64,000 nucleotides of DNA from positions 61,767-125,766 of the forward strand of contig CAMUYA010000005.1 in assembly GCA_947164865.1 (NCBI GenBank). The letters run 5' to 3'. The position numbers and the translations under genes were made by a program. The notes beneath the pieces are model-generated. The model was not told where the DNA came from and ran no database searches. It was given only the letters and a program-made list of their open reading frames with translations. The stretch's first letter is position 1. Each line of letters starts with the position of its first letter. Positions 1 through 9,994 of this stretch are shown here, piece by piece. Source of the stretch: an uncultured Lachnospiraceae bacterium. Its GTDB lineage: Bacteria > Bacillota > Clostridia > Lachnospirales > Lachnospiraceae.

Positions 1-103
1 TGTAGACTATCGTTCCGAGAAGAGCCAGCATGAAAATGAATCTCTTCCCTTCCATGTTCTCCCAGAGCCACTGAAGTTTCGTTTTCGGAAATCTCTTACT
101 CAT
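1..103 (-). CDS. N-terminus of a membrane protein, possibly an ABC exporter (runs off the left edge)
   Basis: Minus-strand ATG at 103 reads MSKRFPKTKLQWLWENMEGKRFIFMLALLGTIVY; SD-like AAGGAAACAG upstream. Family is a guess from a short fragment. Confidence 0.45.
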   Translation of the reverse strand, partial: MSKRFPKTKLQWLWENMEGKRFIFMLALLGTIVY

Positions 104-134
104 GATCTGTTTCCTTTAAGGAGCCTTTACAGCC

Positions 135-1943
135 CTATTTATCCTCGTCAAGCTTGAGAACGCTCATGAATGCGGCCTGCGGGATCTCTACATTTCCTAT
201 CTGGCGCATTCGCTTTTTACCTTCTTTCTGCTTTTCGAGCAGTTTCTTTTTACGTGTGATATCACCGCCGTAGCACTTAGCAAGCACATCCTTGCGCATT
301 GCCTTGACAGTCTCTCTTGCCACGATCCTTCCGCCCACAGCGGCCTGGATCGGTATTTCAAAAAGATGTCTCGGAATCTCTTCCTTTAATCTCTCGCACA
401 TCCTTCTTCCTCGCTCGTATGCGGAATCCGCATGAACGATAAACGAAAGTGCATCCACTTCCTCACGGTTCACAAGGATGTCGAGCTTAACAAGGGATGA
501 TTTCTCGTATCCCTTCATATCGTAATCGAAGGATGCGTATCCTCTCGATCTGGACTTAAGAGCATCAAAGAAATCATAGATGATCTCGTTGAGAGGAAGC
601 TCATATTTTATCAGGGCACGGTTTGCTTCGATATATTCCATCGATACGTACTTACCGCGTCTTTCCTGACAAAGTTCCATAATGGATCCCACAAACTCCT
701 TGGTGACCATTATCTCGGCATTGACGATGGGCTCCTCCATGTAATCTATCTCCGAAGGATCGGGAAGATTGGAGGGATTTGTGAGCTCTATCATCTCTCC
801 GTCGGTTTTATATACCTTATATACAACGCCCGGAGCGGTGGTCACCAGGTCGAGATTGTACTCTCTTTCCAGTCTCTCCTGAATGATCTCAAGATGGAGA
901 AGACCGAGAAAACCGCATCTGAAACCGAAGCCCAACGCTATCGATGTCTCCGGCTCATAAGTCAGCGAAGCATCGTTGAGCTGAAGCTTTTCAAGCGCAT
1001 CCCTGAGATCCGGATACTTCGCTCCGTCTGCGGGATAAAGGCCGCAATAAACCATTGACTGAACTTTTTTATATCCCGGAAGAGGCTGAGGGCAGGGATT
1101 ATCATCATCCGTAACAGTATCTCCGACGGTAGTCTCTTTAAGATTCTTGATGGATGCGGTGATATAACCTACCATTCCTGCTGACAGCTCATCGCAGGGG
1201 ATAAACTGACCTGCGCCGAAATATCCCACCTCCACCACATCTTCGACAGCGCCCGTTGCCATCATGCGGATCCTGGTGCCGCGCTTTACGGTGCCCTCTT
1301 TAATGCGGCAGAACACTATGACTCCCTTGTATGAATCGTAGAGAGAATCAAAGATAAGTGCCTGAAGAGGTCCGTTCGGGTCCCCTTTCGGAGCGGGGAT
1401 CTTGTGCACGATAGCCTCGAGCACATCCTCTATCCCGATGCCGTTTTTGGCCGAAATGAGTGGCGCATCCTGAGCTTCTATTCCGATCACATCCTCGATC
1501 TCTTCTATAACCCTCTGAGGCTCCGCACTGGGCAGATCGATCTTGTTGATCACCGGGAATACGTCCAGATCATGATCGAGCGCCAGGTAGACATTGGCAA
1601 GTGTCTGTGCCTCAATTCCCTGAGCCGCATCTACGACGAGTATCGCTCCGTCGCAAGCTGCAAGCGAACGGCTGACTTCATAGTTGAAGTCAACATGGCC
1701 CGGGGTATCGATAAGGTTAAGAATATACTCTTCCCCGTCCTTTGCTTTATAGACCGTACGGACAGCCTGGGATTTGATGGTGATCCCGCGTTCCCTCTCA
1801 AGGTCCATATTGTCGAGCACCTGCTCCTGCATCTCACGGCTTGTGAGAAGCCCCGTCTTTTCGATGATCCTGTCGGCCAGTGTCGACTTTCCGTGATCGA
1901 TATGTGCTACTATACAAAAATTTCTTATCTTACTCTGATCCAT
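135..1943 (-). CDS. lepA: Elongation factor 4 (LepA)
   Basis: 602 aa; N-terminus [26 protein letters not shown] and C-terminus [21 protein letters not shown] are characteristic of LepA. Confidence 0.97.
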   Translation of the reverse strand: MDQSKIRNFCIVAHIDHGKSTLADRIIEKTGLLTSREMQEQVLDNMDLERERGITIKSQAVRTVYKAKDGEEYILNLIDTPGHVDFNYEVSRSLAACDGAILVVDAAQGIEAQTLANVYLALDHDLDVFPVINKIDLPSAEPQRVIEEIEDVIGIEAQDAPLISAKNGIGIEDVLEAIVHKIPAPKGDPNGPLQALIFDSLYDSYKGVIVFCRIKEGTVKRGTRIRMMATGAVEDVVEVGYFGAGQFIPCDELSAGMVGYITASIKNLKETTVGDTVTDDDNPCPQPLPGYKKVQSMVYCGLYPADGAKYPDLRDALEKLQLNDASLTYEPETSIALGFGFRCGFLGLLHLEIIQERLEREYNLDLVTTAPGVVYKVYKTDGEMIELTNPSNLPDPSEIDYMEEPIVNAEIMVTKEFVGSIMELCQERRGKYVSMEYIEANRALIKYELPLNEIIYDFFDALKSRSRGYASFDYDMKGYEKSSLVKLDILVNREEVDALSFIVHADSAYERGRRMCERLKEEIPRHLFEIPIQAAVGGRIVARETVKAMRKDVLAKCYGGDITRKKKLLEKQKEGKKRMRQIGNVEIPQAAFMSVLKLDEDK

Positions 1944-2062
1944 ACTTAAATATCACTTTGAATTCTATCAACAGTTAATTTATCTGCTTATTATTTTTCG
2001 ACTTTTTCCGTTATCATTTTTTGTCTTTATTACGATGGTTTTTTTCGGATGATCCGGCCCGT

Positions 2063-4510
2063 TTAAAGGGATTTTTCCACTTCTTCCGCATACCTTACGG
2101 TCTCCATCGCATCGCGGCAATACTTGTCGGCGCCTATCCTGTCGGCATACTCCTGAGTCATTACCGCACCGCCTACCGTCACCTTTGCCCATGGAGCCTG
2201 CTCCCTTAAGAGCCTGATAGTCTCTTCCATTGCGGGAACGGTGGTGGTCATCAGAGCGGAAAGCCCGACTATGGGAGCATGGAGCTCCACAACCTTGTCG
2301 ACCACGGTCTGCTCCGGCACGTCTTTTCCGAGATCATGCACGTCAAATCCATAGTTTTCAAGTATAAGCTTTACGATATTCTTACCTATATCGTGAATGT
2401 CGCCGTGAACTGTGGCTATTACGAAAGAACACCTCTTGGGGCCTCCTCCGTCTGCGCTCTTTGCCATTTCTTTTTTTATCTCCTCAAAGGCTTCCTTTGA
2501 GGCTTCGGCAGCCATCAGAAGCTGGGGAAGGTACACCTTTTTCTCCTCAAAATCCTTTCCCACTATATCGAGGGCGGGGATAACCTCCTGCTGAACGATA
2601 TCGAGGGGCGCGGTTTCCTTTAAGAGCTCTCTCGTGATGTTGCCGGCCTGTTCCTTAAGTCCTCTGATAATGGCATTCTGAAGAGGAGACACAGCCGGCT
2701 TTCCGCCCGAGCCCTGAGGAGATCCGGCCCCCTGCGTACCGGACGCAGCACCGGCGCTCTGACTTCCCGCGGGGACCTGTGCCGGCAGATTCTGAGCGTA
2801 TTCTATATACTCCGTACAGTTTGCATCAAGGTCATGAAGTGCCTTGAAAGCATGGTATACATTCATCATCTCGTAGGAGTAGGGATTCATGATCGCGGCT
2901 GAAAGCCCCTGCTCCAAAGTGAGTGCAAAGAATGTTGAGGTGATGATGTTTCTGGAGGGAAGTCCGAATGATACATTCGATACTCCGAGGGAAGTATTCA
3001 CTCCCAGCCCGTGGCGGATCTCATGCACCGCTTCGATAGTTGCAAGTGCAGCTTTCGTATCCGCGCTTATGGTCATGGCCAGGGGATCAAATATAAGGTT
3101 CTTTTTCGCTATTCCGTATTCCGAAGCTTTCCTGATTATCTTCTCGGCTATTCTTACTCTCTCCTGCGCGCTCTCGGGTATTCCGCCTTCATCAAGAGTA
3201 AGTGCAACCACAAATCCGCCGTATTTGGCAACAAGCGGAAATACCGCTTCCATAACTTCTTCTTTGCCGTTTACGGAATTGACCATAGCCTTTCCGTTGT
3301 AGCAGCGAAGTCCTCTTTCCATAGCTACGGGGTCGGAAGTATCAAGCTGAAGCGGAAGGTCCGTTACCGCCTGAAGTTCTTTTGCCACACGCTCTATCAT
3401 CGCCGGCTCGTCTATCTCCGGCAGGCCGACGTTAACATCGAGCACCTGCACTCCCGCATCTGCCTGCTTTAATCCTTCTCCAAGGATATAATCTATATCG
3501 CTTTCCCGCAGAGCCTGCTGGAAGCGCTTTTTTCCGGTAGGATTGATCCTCTCTCCGATAAGAATGGGTGAGGGACCGAACTCCACCACGTGGGTATAGG
3601 ATGAGATAAGCGATCTGTTTTTATCGGTCACGGGAACAGGCTTAAGAGCAGCGGCTTTTTCCGCAACCGCCTTGATATAATCCGGCGTGGTACCGCAGCA
3701 TCCTCCGGCTATTCTCACGCCCTTTTCCAAAAGCTTTTTGATGGCTTCGGAAAACTCGGGAGGATACACATCATAAACCGTCTTACCGCCTTCATCGCGG
3801 GGAAGTCCTGCATTGGGTTTGATAAGAACCGGCACGGAGGCATACTCCAGATATTCCTCCATCACCCCGATGAGCTGATCGGGGCCCAGAGAACAGTTTG
3901 CTCCTATGGCATCTGCGTGCATTCCTTCCAGCATGGCCACCATGGCCGCGGGTGATGCACCCGTCATCAGTTTTCCGTCACTCCCGTATGCATTGGATAC
4001 AAATACCGGAAGATCGCAGTTTTCTTTTACAGCCAAAAGCGCAGCCTTCGTGTCGTAGCTGTCGTTCATAGTTTCTATAAACACAAGGTCCGCACCGGCT
4101 GCAGCTCCTGTTCTGACCGTTTTTGCGTATGCACTTACCGCATCTTCGAACTCATAATCTCCGTAGGGCTTAAGCAGCCTTCCCAGAGGTCCTATATCAA
4201 GAGCTATGAACTTTTCCTGCTTTCCGGAGCTTTCCGCTTTTGCCCTGCGGGCATTATCGAAGGCTGCATTAATAAGCTGCGTAAGTTCCTCATCGTCAAA
4301 TTTAAGACAGTTTGCACCGAAGGTGTTTGCCAGCACGACATTGCTTCCCGCATCAAAATATGACCTCTGGATGCGGATTATCTCCTCCGGGTGAGTAACA
4401 TTCCACCGCTCGGGAAGCTCTCCGGGTTTAAGTCCCGCTTCCTGAAGCAGGGTTCCCATTCCCCCGTCGAGTATTATGAAGTTGTCATGCATAAAATCCA
4501 GTATGTTCAT
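2063..4510 (-). CDS. metH: Methionine synthase (homocysteine-, pterin- and B12-binding domains, no reactivation domain)
   Basis: 815 aa; IAGGCCGTTPDYI homocysteine-binding motif, pterin-binding domain, B12 motif VHGDIHDIGKNIV. Confidence 0.93.
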   Translation of the reverse strand: MNILDFMHDNFIILDGGMGTLLQEAGLKPGELPERWNVTHPEEIIRIQRSYFDAGSNVVLANTFGANCLKFDDEELTQLINAAFDNARRAKAESSGKQEKFIALDIGPLGRLLKPYGDYEFEDAVSAYAKTVRTGAAAGADLVFIETMNDSYDTKAALLAVKENCDLPVFVSNAYGSDGKLMTGASPAAMVAMLEGMHADAIGANCSLGPDQLIGVMEEYLEYASVPVLIKPNAGLPRDEGGKTVYDVYPPEFSEAIKKLLEKGVRIAGGCCGTTPDYIKAVAEKAAALKPVPVTDKNRSLISSYTHVVEFGPSPILIGERINPTGKKRFQQALRESDIDYILGEGLKQADAGVQVLDVNVGLPEIDEPAMIERVAKELQAVTDLPLQLDTSDPVAMERGLRCYNGKAMVNSVNGKEEVMEAVFPLVAKYGGFVVALTLDEGGIPESAQERVRIAEKIIRKASEYGIAKKNLIFDPLAMTISADTKAALATIEAVHEIRHGLGVNTSLGVSNVSFGLPSRNIITSTFFALTLEQGLSAAIMNPYSYEMMNVYHAFKALHDLDANCTEYIEYAQNLPAQVPAGSQSAGAASGTQGAGSPQGSGGKPAVSPLQNAIIRGLKEQAGNITRELLKETAPLDIVQQEVIPALDIVGKDFEEKKVYLPQLLMAAEASKEAFEEIKKEMAKSADGGGPKRCSFVIATVHGDIHDIGKNIVKLILENYGFDVHDLGKDVPEQTVVDKVVELHAPIVGLSALMTTTVPAMEETIRLLREQAPWAKVTVGGAVMTQEYADRIGADKYCRDAMETVRYAEEVEKSL

Positions 4511-4578
4511 ATATCATCTCACCGGCGACCCGGGTGCGAGCCGCGCTTTGAATAATTGACCGTAAAGGACGGTGTGGA

Positions 4579-5289
4579 TCAACCGATCCCTATAATAGCA
4601 GTTACCGATTTGGACGGGGACATCATATATGACGCGTTGAGCGTTATTCCCAGCCTTTTTTCGGCTTCAAGCAGTTTTAACAGGTCGGGCTGTACCGTTA
4701 TGGGAAGATCTCCGTATCCCGGAGAATATCTGGGATGAGCCTTCAGTCCCATATCTTCGCAAGCTTTGTTCACTTCATCATTGAAAGTGTCAACAAGCGT
4801 CTCTACGCGTTCCGCTCCCATTCCCTGCAGCAGAAGTCCCGTTGCCGGCTCAGTCCTTTCATATCTTCTTATAAGCCTGTCGATACCGGCTCCGACGGTG
4901 GCTGCAAGGATTATCACACCCTCGCAGTTTTCGAGATTCTTTTTAAGATCGTCCGAATGCTGCTCAAAAGGGAGAACCGGATAGCCCTCATCATCTCTGC
5001 CAAGTTTGGCACAGACATATGAAAGCCTGTAGATAAACTGTCCTTTTGCAAGCTCTATCACCTCATCGAGCCTCCTGGCCAGCTCTTCGTCTGTCGGTAC
5101 CTCGCAGAAGGAATCATCCTTTTTTCCTTTTCCCTGTGCCCGAAGAACTGCTGCCGGAAACCCGGCGTAGCGAAGGATCTCGGAACGGTTCAGCTCCGGC
5201 TTATCATATTCATTGTAGATCGGAATGATCTTCTCATTACCGGTAAGAGAGCCGGCTTTGAGCCTTTCAAGAAATTCTTTCATATTCAC
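4579..5289 (-). CDS. Stand-alone B12-dependent methionine synthase activation domain protein
   Basis: 236 aa; contains HPRYSPGYGDLPITVQ, typical of the MetH activation domain; directly upstream of metH on the same strand. Confidence 0.85.
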   Translation of the reverse strand: MNMKEFLERLKAGSLTGNEKIIPIYNEYDKPELNRSEILRYAGFPAAVLRAQGKGKKDDSFCEVPTDEELARRLDEVIELAKGQFIYRLSYVCAKLGRDDEGYPVLPFEQHSDDLKKNLENCEGVIILAATVGAGIDRLIRRYERTEPATGLLLQGMGAERVETLVDTFNDEVNKACEDMGLKAHPRYSPGYGDLPITVQPDLLKLLEAEKRLGITLNASYMMSPSKSVTAIIGIG

Positions 5290-5306
5290 CCTGCACCTTA
5301 AGTAAT

Positions 5307-6221
5307 CTATTCAAAGTCAAAAACATTTGGGGCTGATGTAAAATCATATCTTTCTATTCCGTTATCATCACACCATGCAGCAAGGTCTTTGGAGGTGTAT
5401 TCATCCTCAGTCATAAGCCATTCCGGAGCATCGAAAAGCATGATGCGGGGGGATACAAATTCATAGAATCTTTCCGGGAGAGAATTGTTTCCGTGGTGGC
5501 CGGCCTGTACAAACTCCGACTTTAGCTTGTCTCCGTGGCCCTGTATCAAGCCGTCTCCCAGGGCATCGGTGTGGAAATCCCCCAGAAAAAGCAGGCTGTC
5601 CTTTTCGCCGCTCACCTTGAACACCATCGAAATATCGTTTGCGGGATCCATGTTTTCGTCAAGGCAGATAAGAAGCAGATCATCGAATGTGCTCAGGATC
5701 TCTATCTTAAGACCGTCTATATCGAGCACTTCCTCTCTCCCGGGATGAACTATCCTTTCATCGCCTTCCGTGAGATCCATGAAAGCCTTGTATGGCTCCG
5801 GATCGTCCCATTCCCGTAAAAGCTGCATGTACATATCCCGATCGATGGCCGGAGTGTAAACCTTTTTTATTTCTATATTACCGGGATCGGCATATATCTC
5901 GTTGAAAGCTTCAACATGGTCGTCATGAAAATGTGTGATAAACCATGCATCCACCTTTCCGCCGCTTTTTCTGATCTCGTTTCTCACCTTCCTTGCATTC
6001 TGTGCGGTTCCGCCGTCTATTACTATCAGCGTTCCGTCATTGTTATTCTCAAGAATATAGAAAGTACCCTGTTTTCCCGAATCATCCGAAAACTGCTTCA
6101 GGCTCCAGGGGGCTGTGCTTTTTTTTCTGTATCCCAGCCCTATTATGACAAAAACGATCATAAACACGGCAGCGAATGCAAAAAATACTATTTTAAAGAT
6201 GTTTTTCTTGTTAATTTCCAT
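5307..6221 (-). CDS. Membrane-anchored metallo-beta-lactamase-fold hydrolase
   Basis: 304 aa; N-terminal TM segment then HFHDDHVEAF and a distal GDFHTD metal-binding motif. Confidence 0.8.
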   Translation of the reverse strand: MEINKKNIFKIVFFAFAAVFMIVFVIIGLGYRKKSTAPWSLKQFSDDSGKQGTFYILENNNDGTLIVIDGGTAQNARKVRNEIRKSGGKVDAWFITHFHDDHVEAFNEIYADPGNIEIKKVYTPAIDRDMYMQLLREWDDPEPYKAFMDLTEGDERIVHPGREEVLDIDGLKIEILSTFDDLLLICLDENMDPANDISMVFKVSGEKDSLLFLGDFHTDALGDGLIQGHGDKLKSEFVQAGHHGNNSLPERFYEFVSPRIMLFDAPEWLMTEDEYTSKDLAAWCDDNGIERYDFTSAPNVFDFE

Positions 6222-7111
6222 TATCTTCCAAAATCTTTTCCGAGGATATTCGAAAGGTTAGCAAGGATAGCTTTGGCAACATCCGGCTTGTTCATCGAAT
6301 ATACGTGAACATTTGTGATACCGTTTGCGTAAAGATCTATTATCTGATCGGTTGCATACGCAATCCCGGCCTGCTTCATTGCTTCCGGATCGCTCCCGAA
6401 ATAGTCCACAATGCTCTTAAATCGCCTGGGCATAAAGGATCCCGACAGCTTGATCGCGCGTTCAACCTGATTGGCATTGGTGATGGGCATTATGCCGGGA
6501 AGAACGGGCACGGTAACGCCTGCCTCACGCAGTTTATACAGGAAATTAAAGAACAGATCATTGTCGAATACCATCTGTGTGGTGAGAAAATCCGCTCCCG
6601 CATCGACCTTTTCTTTGAGGTGTAAAATATCTTCTTTCTGATTCGGGCTGTCGGGATGAACCTCGGGGTAGCAGGCCGCACCTATGCAGAAATCCGCATC
6701 ACTCTCTTTCAGTTCTCTTACAAGCTCTACCGCATGACGGTAATCCCATGTCGAAGGATCCGTGGCCTCAAGCTCGGGAGTGAGATCCCCTCTGAGCGCC
6801 ATGACATTCCTTATGCCGGCTGCCTTCATATCCTCAATGCGCTCCCGCACCGTCGCCTTGCTTGAAGAAACGCATGTAAGATGCGCAAGGGTGGGGACGC
6901 CATAGTTTTCGCTGATATTCTTTGCTATATCCAGAGTGTACTTACTGGTACCTCCGCCCGCTCCGTAGGTTACGCTCATAAAGGCCGGCTTGCATGATGC
7001 GATCTCCTCTGTTGCGTTCTTTACGCTCTCGAAGCTGCTTTCCTTCTTGGGAGGAAACACCTCGAATGAGAGAGACATATTATTTTTGCTGAGAATATCG
7101 ATTATTTTCAT
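6221..7111 (-). CDS. metF: Methylenetetrahydrofolate reductase
   Basis: 296 aa; LSFEVFPPKKE, FMSVTYGAGGGTSKYT and LPGIMPI motifs. Confidence 0.93.
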   Translation of the reverse strand: MKIIDILSKNNMSLSFEVFPPKKESSFESVKNATEEIASCKPAFMSVTYGAGGGTSKYTLDIAKNISENYGVPTLAHLTCVSSSKATVRERIEDMKAAGIRNVMALRGDLTPELEATDPSTWDYRHAVELVRELKESDADFCIGAACYPEVHPDSPNQKEDILHLKEKVDAGADFLTTQMVFDNDLFFNFLYKLREAGVTVPVLPGIMPITNANQVERAIKLSGSFMPRRFKSIVDYFGSDPEAMKQAGIAYATDQIIDLYANGITNVHVYSMNKPDVAKAILANLSNILGKDFGR

Positions 7112-7149
7112 TTTTTATTCCTGCTGTGATTTTTGTATTAATTGATTAA

Positions 7150-7185
7150 AAAAAAGCACCTGTATGACGGGTACAGGTACTTTTT
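7150..7185 (-). terminator. Rho-independent terminator 3' of rpsT
   Basis: Inverted repeat GCACCTGTA/TACAGGTAC flanked by A- and T-runs. Confidence 0.65.
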
Positions 7186-7205
7186 TGCTCATTTATCGTT
7201 AATGA

Positions 7206-7469
7206 TCAAGCCATTGCGTTGACAGCCTTGGTTATGCGAGACACCTTGCGGGCAACGTTGTTCTTGTGATAAACGCCCTTGGAACCTGCCATCTCTATAG
7301 TCTTGGTCGCAGAAACAAGCTGCTCTTTCGCTGCGTTCTTATCTCCGGACTCAATAGCTGCATAAACCTTCTTGATCGCAGTCTTTACTGCAGATTTCTC
7401 GGCCTTGTTCTTCTCGGCGTTACGACGGCTGACAAGAATTCTCTTCTTTGCAGATTTGATATTTGCCAT
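7206..7469 (-). CDS. rpsT: 30S ribosomal protein S20
   Basis: 87 aa; MANIKSAKKRILVSRRNAEKNKAEKS is an S20 signature; GGAGGTG SD upstream. Confidence 0.96.
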   Translation of the reverse strand: MANIKSAKKRILVSRRNAEKNKAEKSAVKTAIKKVYAAIESGDKNAAKEQLVSATKTIEMAGSKGVYHKNNVARKVSRITKAVNAMA

Positions 7470-7502
7470 TATTTACACCTCCTTCAACTGATTATAGGTA
7501 GA

Positions 7503-7576
7503 TGTGTTGAAACCCAGTTCACCTTCCCCAGAAGCTTCGGATCATCCGAAACCCTTGAGGAAAGCGAACTTGACAC
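7503..7576 (-). promoter_or_regulatory. Structured 5' leader upstream of rpsT
   Basis: Transcript arm CAAGUUCGCUUUCCUC pairs with GGGGAAGGUGAACUGG with one mismatch plus G-U pairs; an inner UUCGGAU hairpin is enclosed. Confidence 0.5.
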
Positions 7577-7692
7577 GGGAGCTTCCACGCACACTACATA
7601 AATTTACAGCTTTGAAACGGAAATGTCAATATTAAATTCCCAAAATACTTAAATATCGGCAATATCGGCAGTAATGCTCCACCCTATGGATT

Positions 7693-8241
7693 TTATTTGT
7701 ATATTATGCCCAGAGCTACATCATCTACTGTCTCTTTGTCCACGAACTGCTCCGCCACCTTAAGGGCAAAGTCTATGGATACCCCCATACCTCTTCCCGT
7801 GATCACATTGTCGGACTTCTCCACGGGATTCTGAGTGACAACAGCTCCTTCCAGATGACTCTCAAACGTCGGATAACTGCAGGCCACTCTGCCGTTAAGG
7901 ATGCCTCTGTGGCCAAGTATCCTCGGTGCAGCACAGATGGCTGCCACGTATTTATCAGTCCTGTAAAACTCATCAACCTTCTCAAGCAGCGGTTCACAGG
8001 CTTCGAGATTATCCGTTCCCTTTTTACCGCCCGGAAGGACTATCATATCGATATTCCCAAAGTCCACTTCGCCGAATGCTTTGTCGGCGATCACGGGAAT
8101 TCCGTGTGAACCCATCACATTTTTATCATCCGTGATCGAAACCGTTGTCACACCGATCCCGCATCTGCGGCAAATATCAACAACTGTCAGTCCTTCTATC
8201 TCTTCAAAGCCTTCTGCTAACATCACTGCGATCTCAGACAT
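7693..8241 (-). CDS. DJ-1/PfpI family protein
   Basis: 182 aa; MSEIAVMLAEGFEEIEG and nucleophile region VAAICAAPRIL. Confidence 0.88.
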   Translation of the reverse strand: MSEIAVMLAEGFEEIEGLTVVDICRRCGIGVTTVSITDDKNVMGSHGIPVIADKAFGEVDFGNIDMIVLPGGKKGTDNLEACEPLLEKVDEFYRTDKYVAAICAAPRILGHRGILNGRVACSYPTFESHLEGAVVTQNPVEKSDNVITGRGMGVSIDFALKVAEQFVDKETVDDVALGIIYK

Positions 8242-8347
8242 GTATTATCCTCCTTGGGGCTTTCTTTTTTTCTTATTTTATATTATACTTTCAAGTGGTG
8301 ATGTAACGCAACATCATTATTATTTTTGGGAAAAAGAAGCATTATCA

Positions 8348-8857
8348 ATGGAAATCGAACGTAAATTTTTAGTAAAAAAAATACCTGCCGACCTGGACAA
8401 TTACCCATCCAAGAGGATCGAGCAGGCGTACCTTAACATTAACCCCGTCATCCGCATACGCCGCGAGGATGACGATTACTACATGACCTATAAGGGATCG
8501 GGAATGATGGCCCGTGAGGAGATCAGCATGCCCCTCACCAAAGAAGCATATTATCATCTTCTCCTAAAAGCGGACGGAAATGTTATCTGTAAAAGACGTT
8601 ATATCATTCCTCTCGAGCACCCTCAGGTCATCGAAGGCGCACCGAAGCCCCCCGACGGATACAGCCTTATCATAGAGCTGGACGTGTTTGATGAACCGTT
8701 CTCTCCCCTGGTAATGGCAGAAGTTGAATTCGGAAGCACCGATGCCGCCGACATTTTCCTTCCTCCCGACTGGTTCGGAGACGAGGTTACCTACATAAAG
8801 GAATTCCACAATTCGAACATGGCAATGGCGGATGTCTATAAAGACGATCCGGAATGA
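8348..8857 (+). CDS. CYTH domain protein
   Basis: MEIERKFLVKKIPADL start (ATG 8348) within the longer ORF; EIERKFLV is the CYTH signature. Confidence 0.88.
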   Translation: MEIERKFLVKKIPADLDNYPSKRIEQAYLNINPVIRIRREDDDYYMTYKGSGMMAREEISMPLTKEAYYHLLLKADGNVICKRRYIIPLEHPQVIEGAPKPPDGYSLIIELDVFDEPFSPLVMAEVEFGSTDAADIFLPPDWFGDEVTYIKEFHNSNMAMADVYKDDPE

Positions 8858-8867
8858 TCAGAGATTT

Positions 8868-8899
8868 CAAAACCATCGGGTTTATCCGATGGTTTTTTT
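8868..8899 (+). terminator. Rho-independent terminator after the CYTH gene
   Basis: AAACCATCGG gttta CCGATGGTTTTTTT. Confidence 0.8.
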
Positions 8900-8985
8900 A
8901 TTACAGAAAGTCGCTCTGCATTCCGGATGATAGATTTATATAAAACAAAAAAGGCCAAAAGCATGATGCTTTCGGTCCAAAACAG

Positions 8986-9058
8986 TGAGACACGCGGGAA
9001 TCGAACCCGCGACAACTTGATTAAAAGTCAAGTGCTCTACCGACTGAGCTAGTGTCCC
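8986..9058 (-). tRNA. tRNA-Lys(TTT)
   Basis: Reverse complement GGGACACTAGCTCAG...CTTGACTTTTAATCAAG...GGTTCGATTCCCGCGTGTCTCA; full cloverleaf, anticodon TTT. Confidence 0.95.
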
Positions 9059-9092
9059 AAATATGAAAACGGAGGTCGAAACCTTCCAAAAA

Positions 9093-9164
9093 CAGGGCTA
9101 GGCGGATTCGAACCGCCGAATGCAGCAGTCAAAGTGCTGTGCCTTACCGCTTGGCGATAGCCCT
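9093..9164 (-). tRNA. tRNA-Gln(TTG)
   Basis: AGGGCTATCGCCAAGCGG...CAGCACTTTGACTGCTG...GGTTCGAATCCGCCTAGCCCTG; anticodon TTG. Confidence 0.94.
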
Positions 9165-9219
9165 ATATGGGCCCGGCGAATCTGATAAACTCCCTAATTG
9201 CGGAGCTCCTGCCCGAGAG

Positions 9220-9294
9220 GGTGGGTAGAGGGATTCGAACCCTCGACCTTCAGAACCACAATCTGACGCGCTAACCAGCTGTGCTATACCCACC
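9220..9294 (-). tRNA. tRNA-His(GTG)
   Basis: GGTGGGTATAGCACAGCTGG...TCAGATTGTGGTTCTGA...GGTTCGAATCCCTCTACCCACC; anticodon GTG with an extra 5' G. Confidence 0.93.
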
Positions 9295-9302
9295 AAGTAG
9301 CA

Positions 9303-9602
9303 ATCTTCATCACGTACTTTGTGATGAAGATGAAATCACGTTATGTCCTAAGACGTGATTTCATACGAAGTATTGCGCAATTCGCTGCGTACTTTGCGGC
9401 GAATTGTTTCCGCTATGCGATCAACATTGCGTCTTTTGCAATGTTGATGGGAAGCGCGATGCCTCAACGCGCTTTCCATACGGAGCGAAGCGAAGTATCG
9501 CGCAAGTCGTTGCGTCCTTTGCGACGACTTGTTTCCGCTATGCGATCTTCATCATGTCCTGCGAAGTATCGCGCAATTCGCCGCGTTCTTCGCAGCGAAT
9601 TG
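9303..9602. repeat. Variable-arm hairpin array, part 1 (between tRNA-His and tRNA-Arg)
   Basis: 29-nt units 11+7+11 at 9303-9331, 9378-9406, 9420-9448, 9503-9531 and 9574-9602; related hairpins near 9331-9363 and 9450-9477; half unit 9545-9560. Confidence 0.9.
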
Positions 9603-9607
9603 TAAAA

Positions 9608-9681
<74 letters not shown>

Positions 9682-9690
9682 TTAATAGCG

Positions 9691-9912
9691 ATCAACATTG
9701 CGTCTTATGCAATGTTGATGGGAAGCGCGATGCCTCAACGCGCTTTCCATACGGAGCGAAGCGAAGTATCGCGCAAGTCGTTGCGTCCTTTGCGACGACT
9801 TGGAAGCGATCAGCTTCGTGTACTTTACGAAGCTGATGAAATCACGTTACGTCCTAAGACGTGATTTCATACGAAGTATCGCGCAAGATGCGATGTACTT
9901 TATCGCATCTTG
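9691..9912. repeat. Variable-arm hairpin array, part 2 (other side of tRNA-Arg)
   Basis: 29-nt units at 9691-9719, 9774-9802, 9809-9837 and 9884-9912; repeats three consecutive hairpins from part 1. Confidence 0.9.
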
Positions 9913-9994
9913 TAGTAGTGAAGCGACCTCTCAACTCACTCCTTAACATACCCAAACATTTTATCCAATTAACCGCCTGCTGTCAACAAAAATT

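Noticed and set aside
1404-1949. 181-aa plus-strand ORF opposite lepA
   Set aside because: Antisense to a certain housekeeping gene, with no recognisable protein character.
7112-7205. SAM riboswitch or T-box upstream of metF
   Set aside because: The gap holds only the rpsT terminator and a short leader; no conserved riboswitch or T-box sequence seen.
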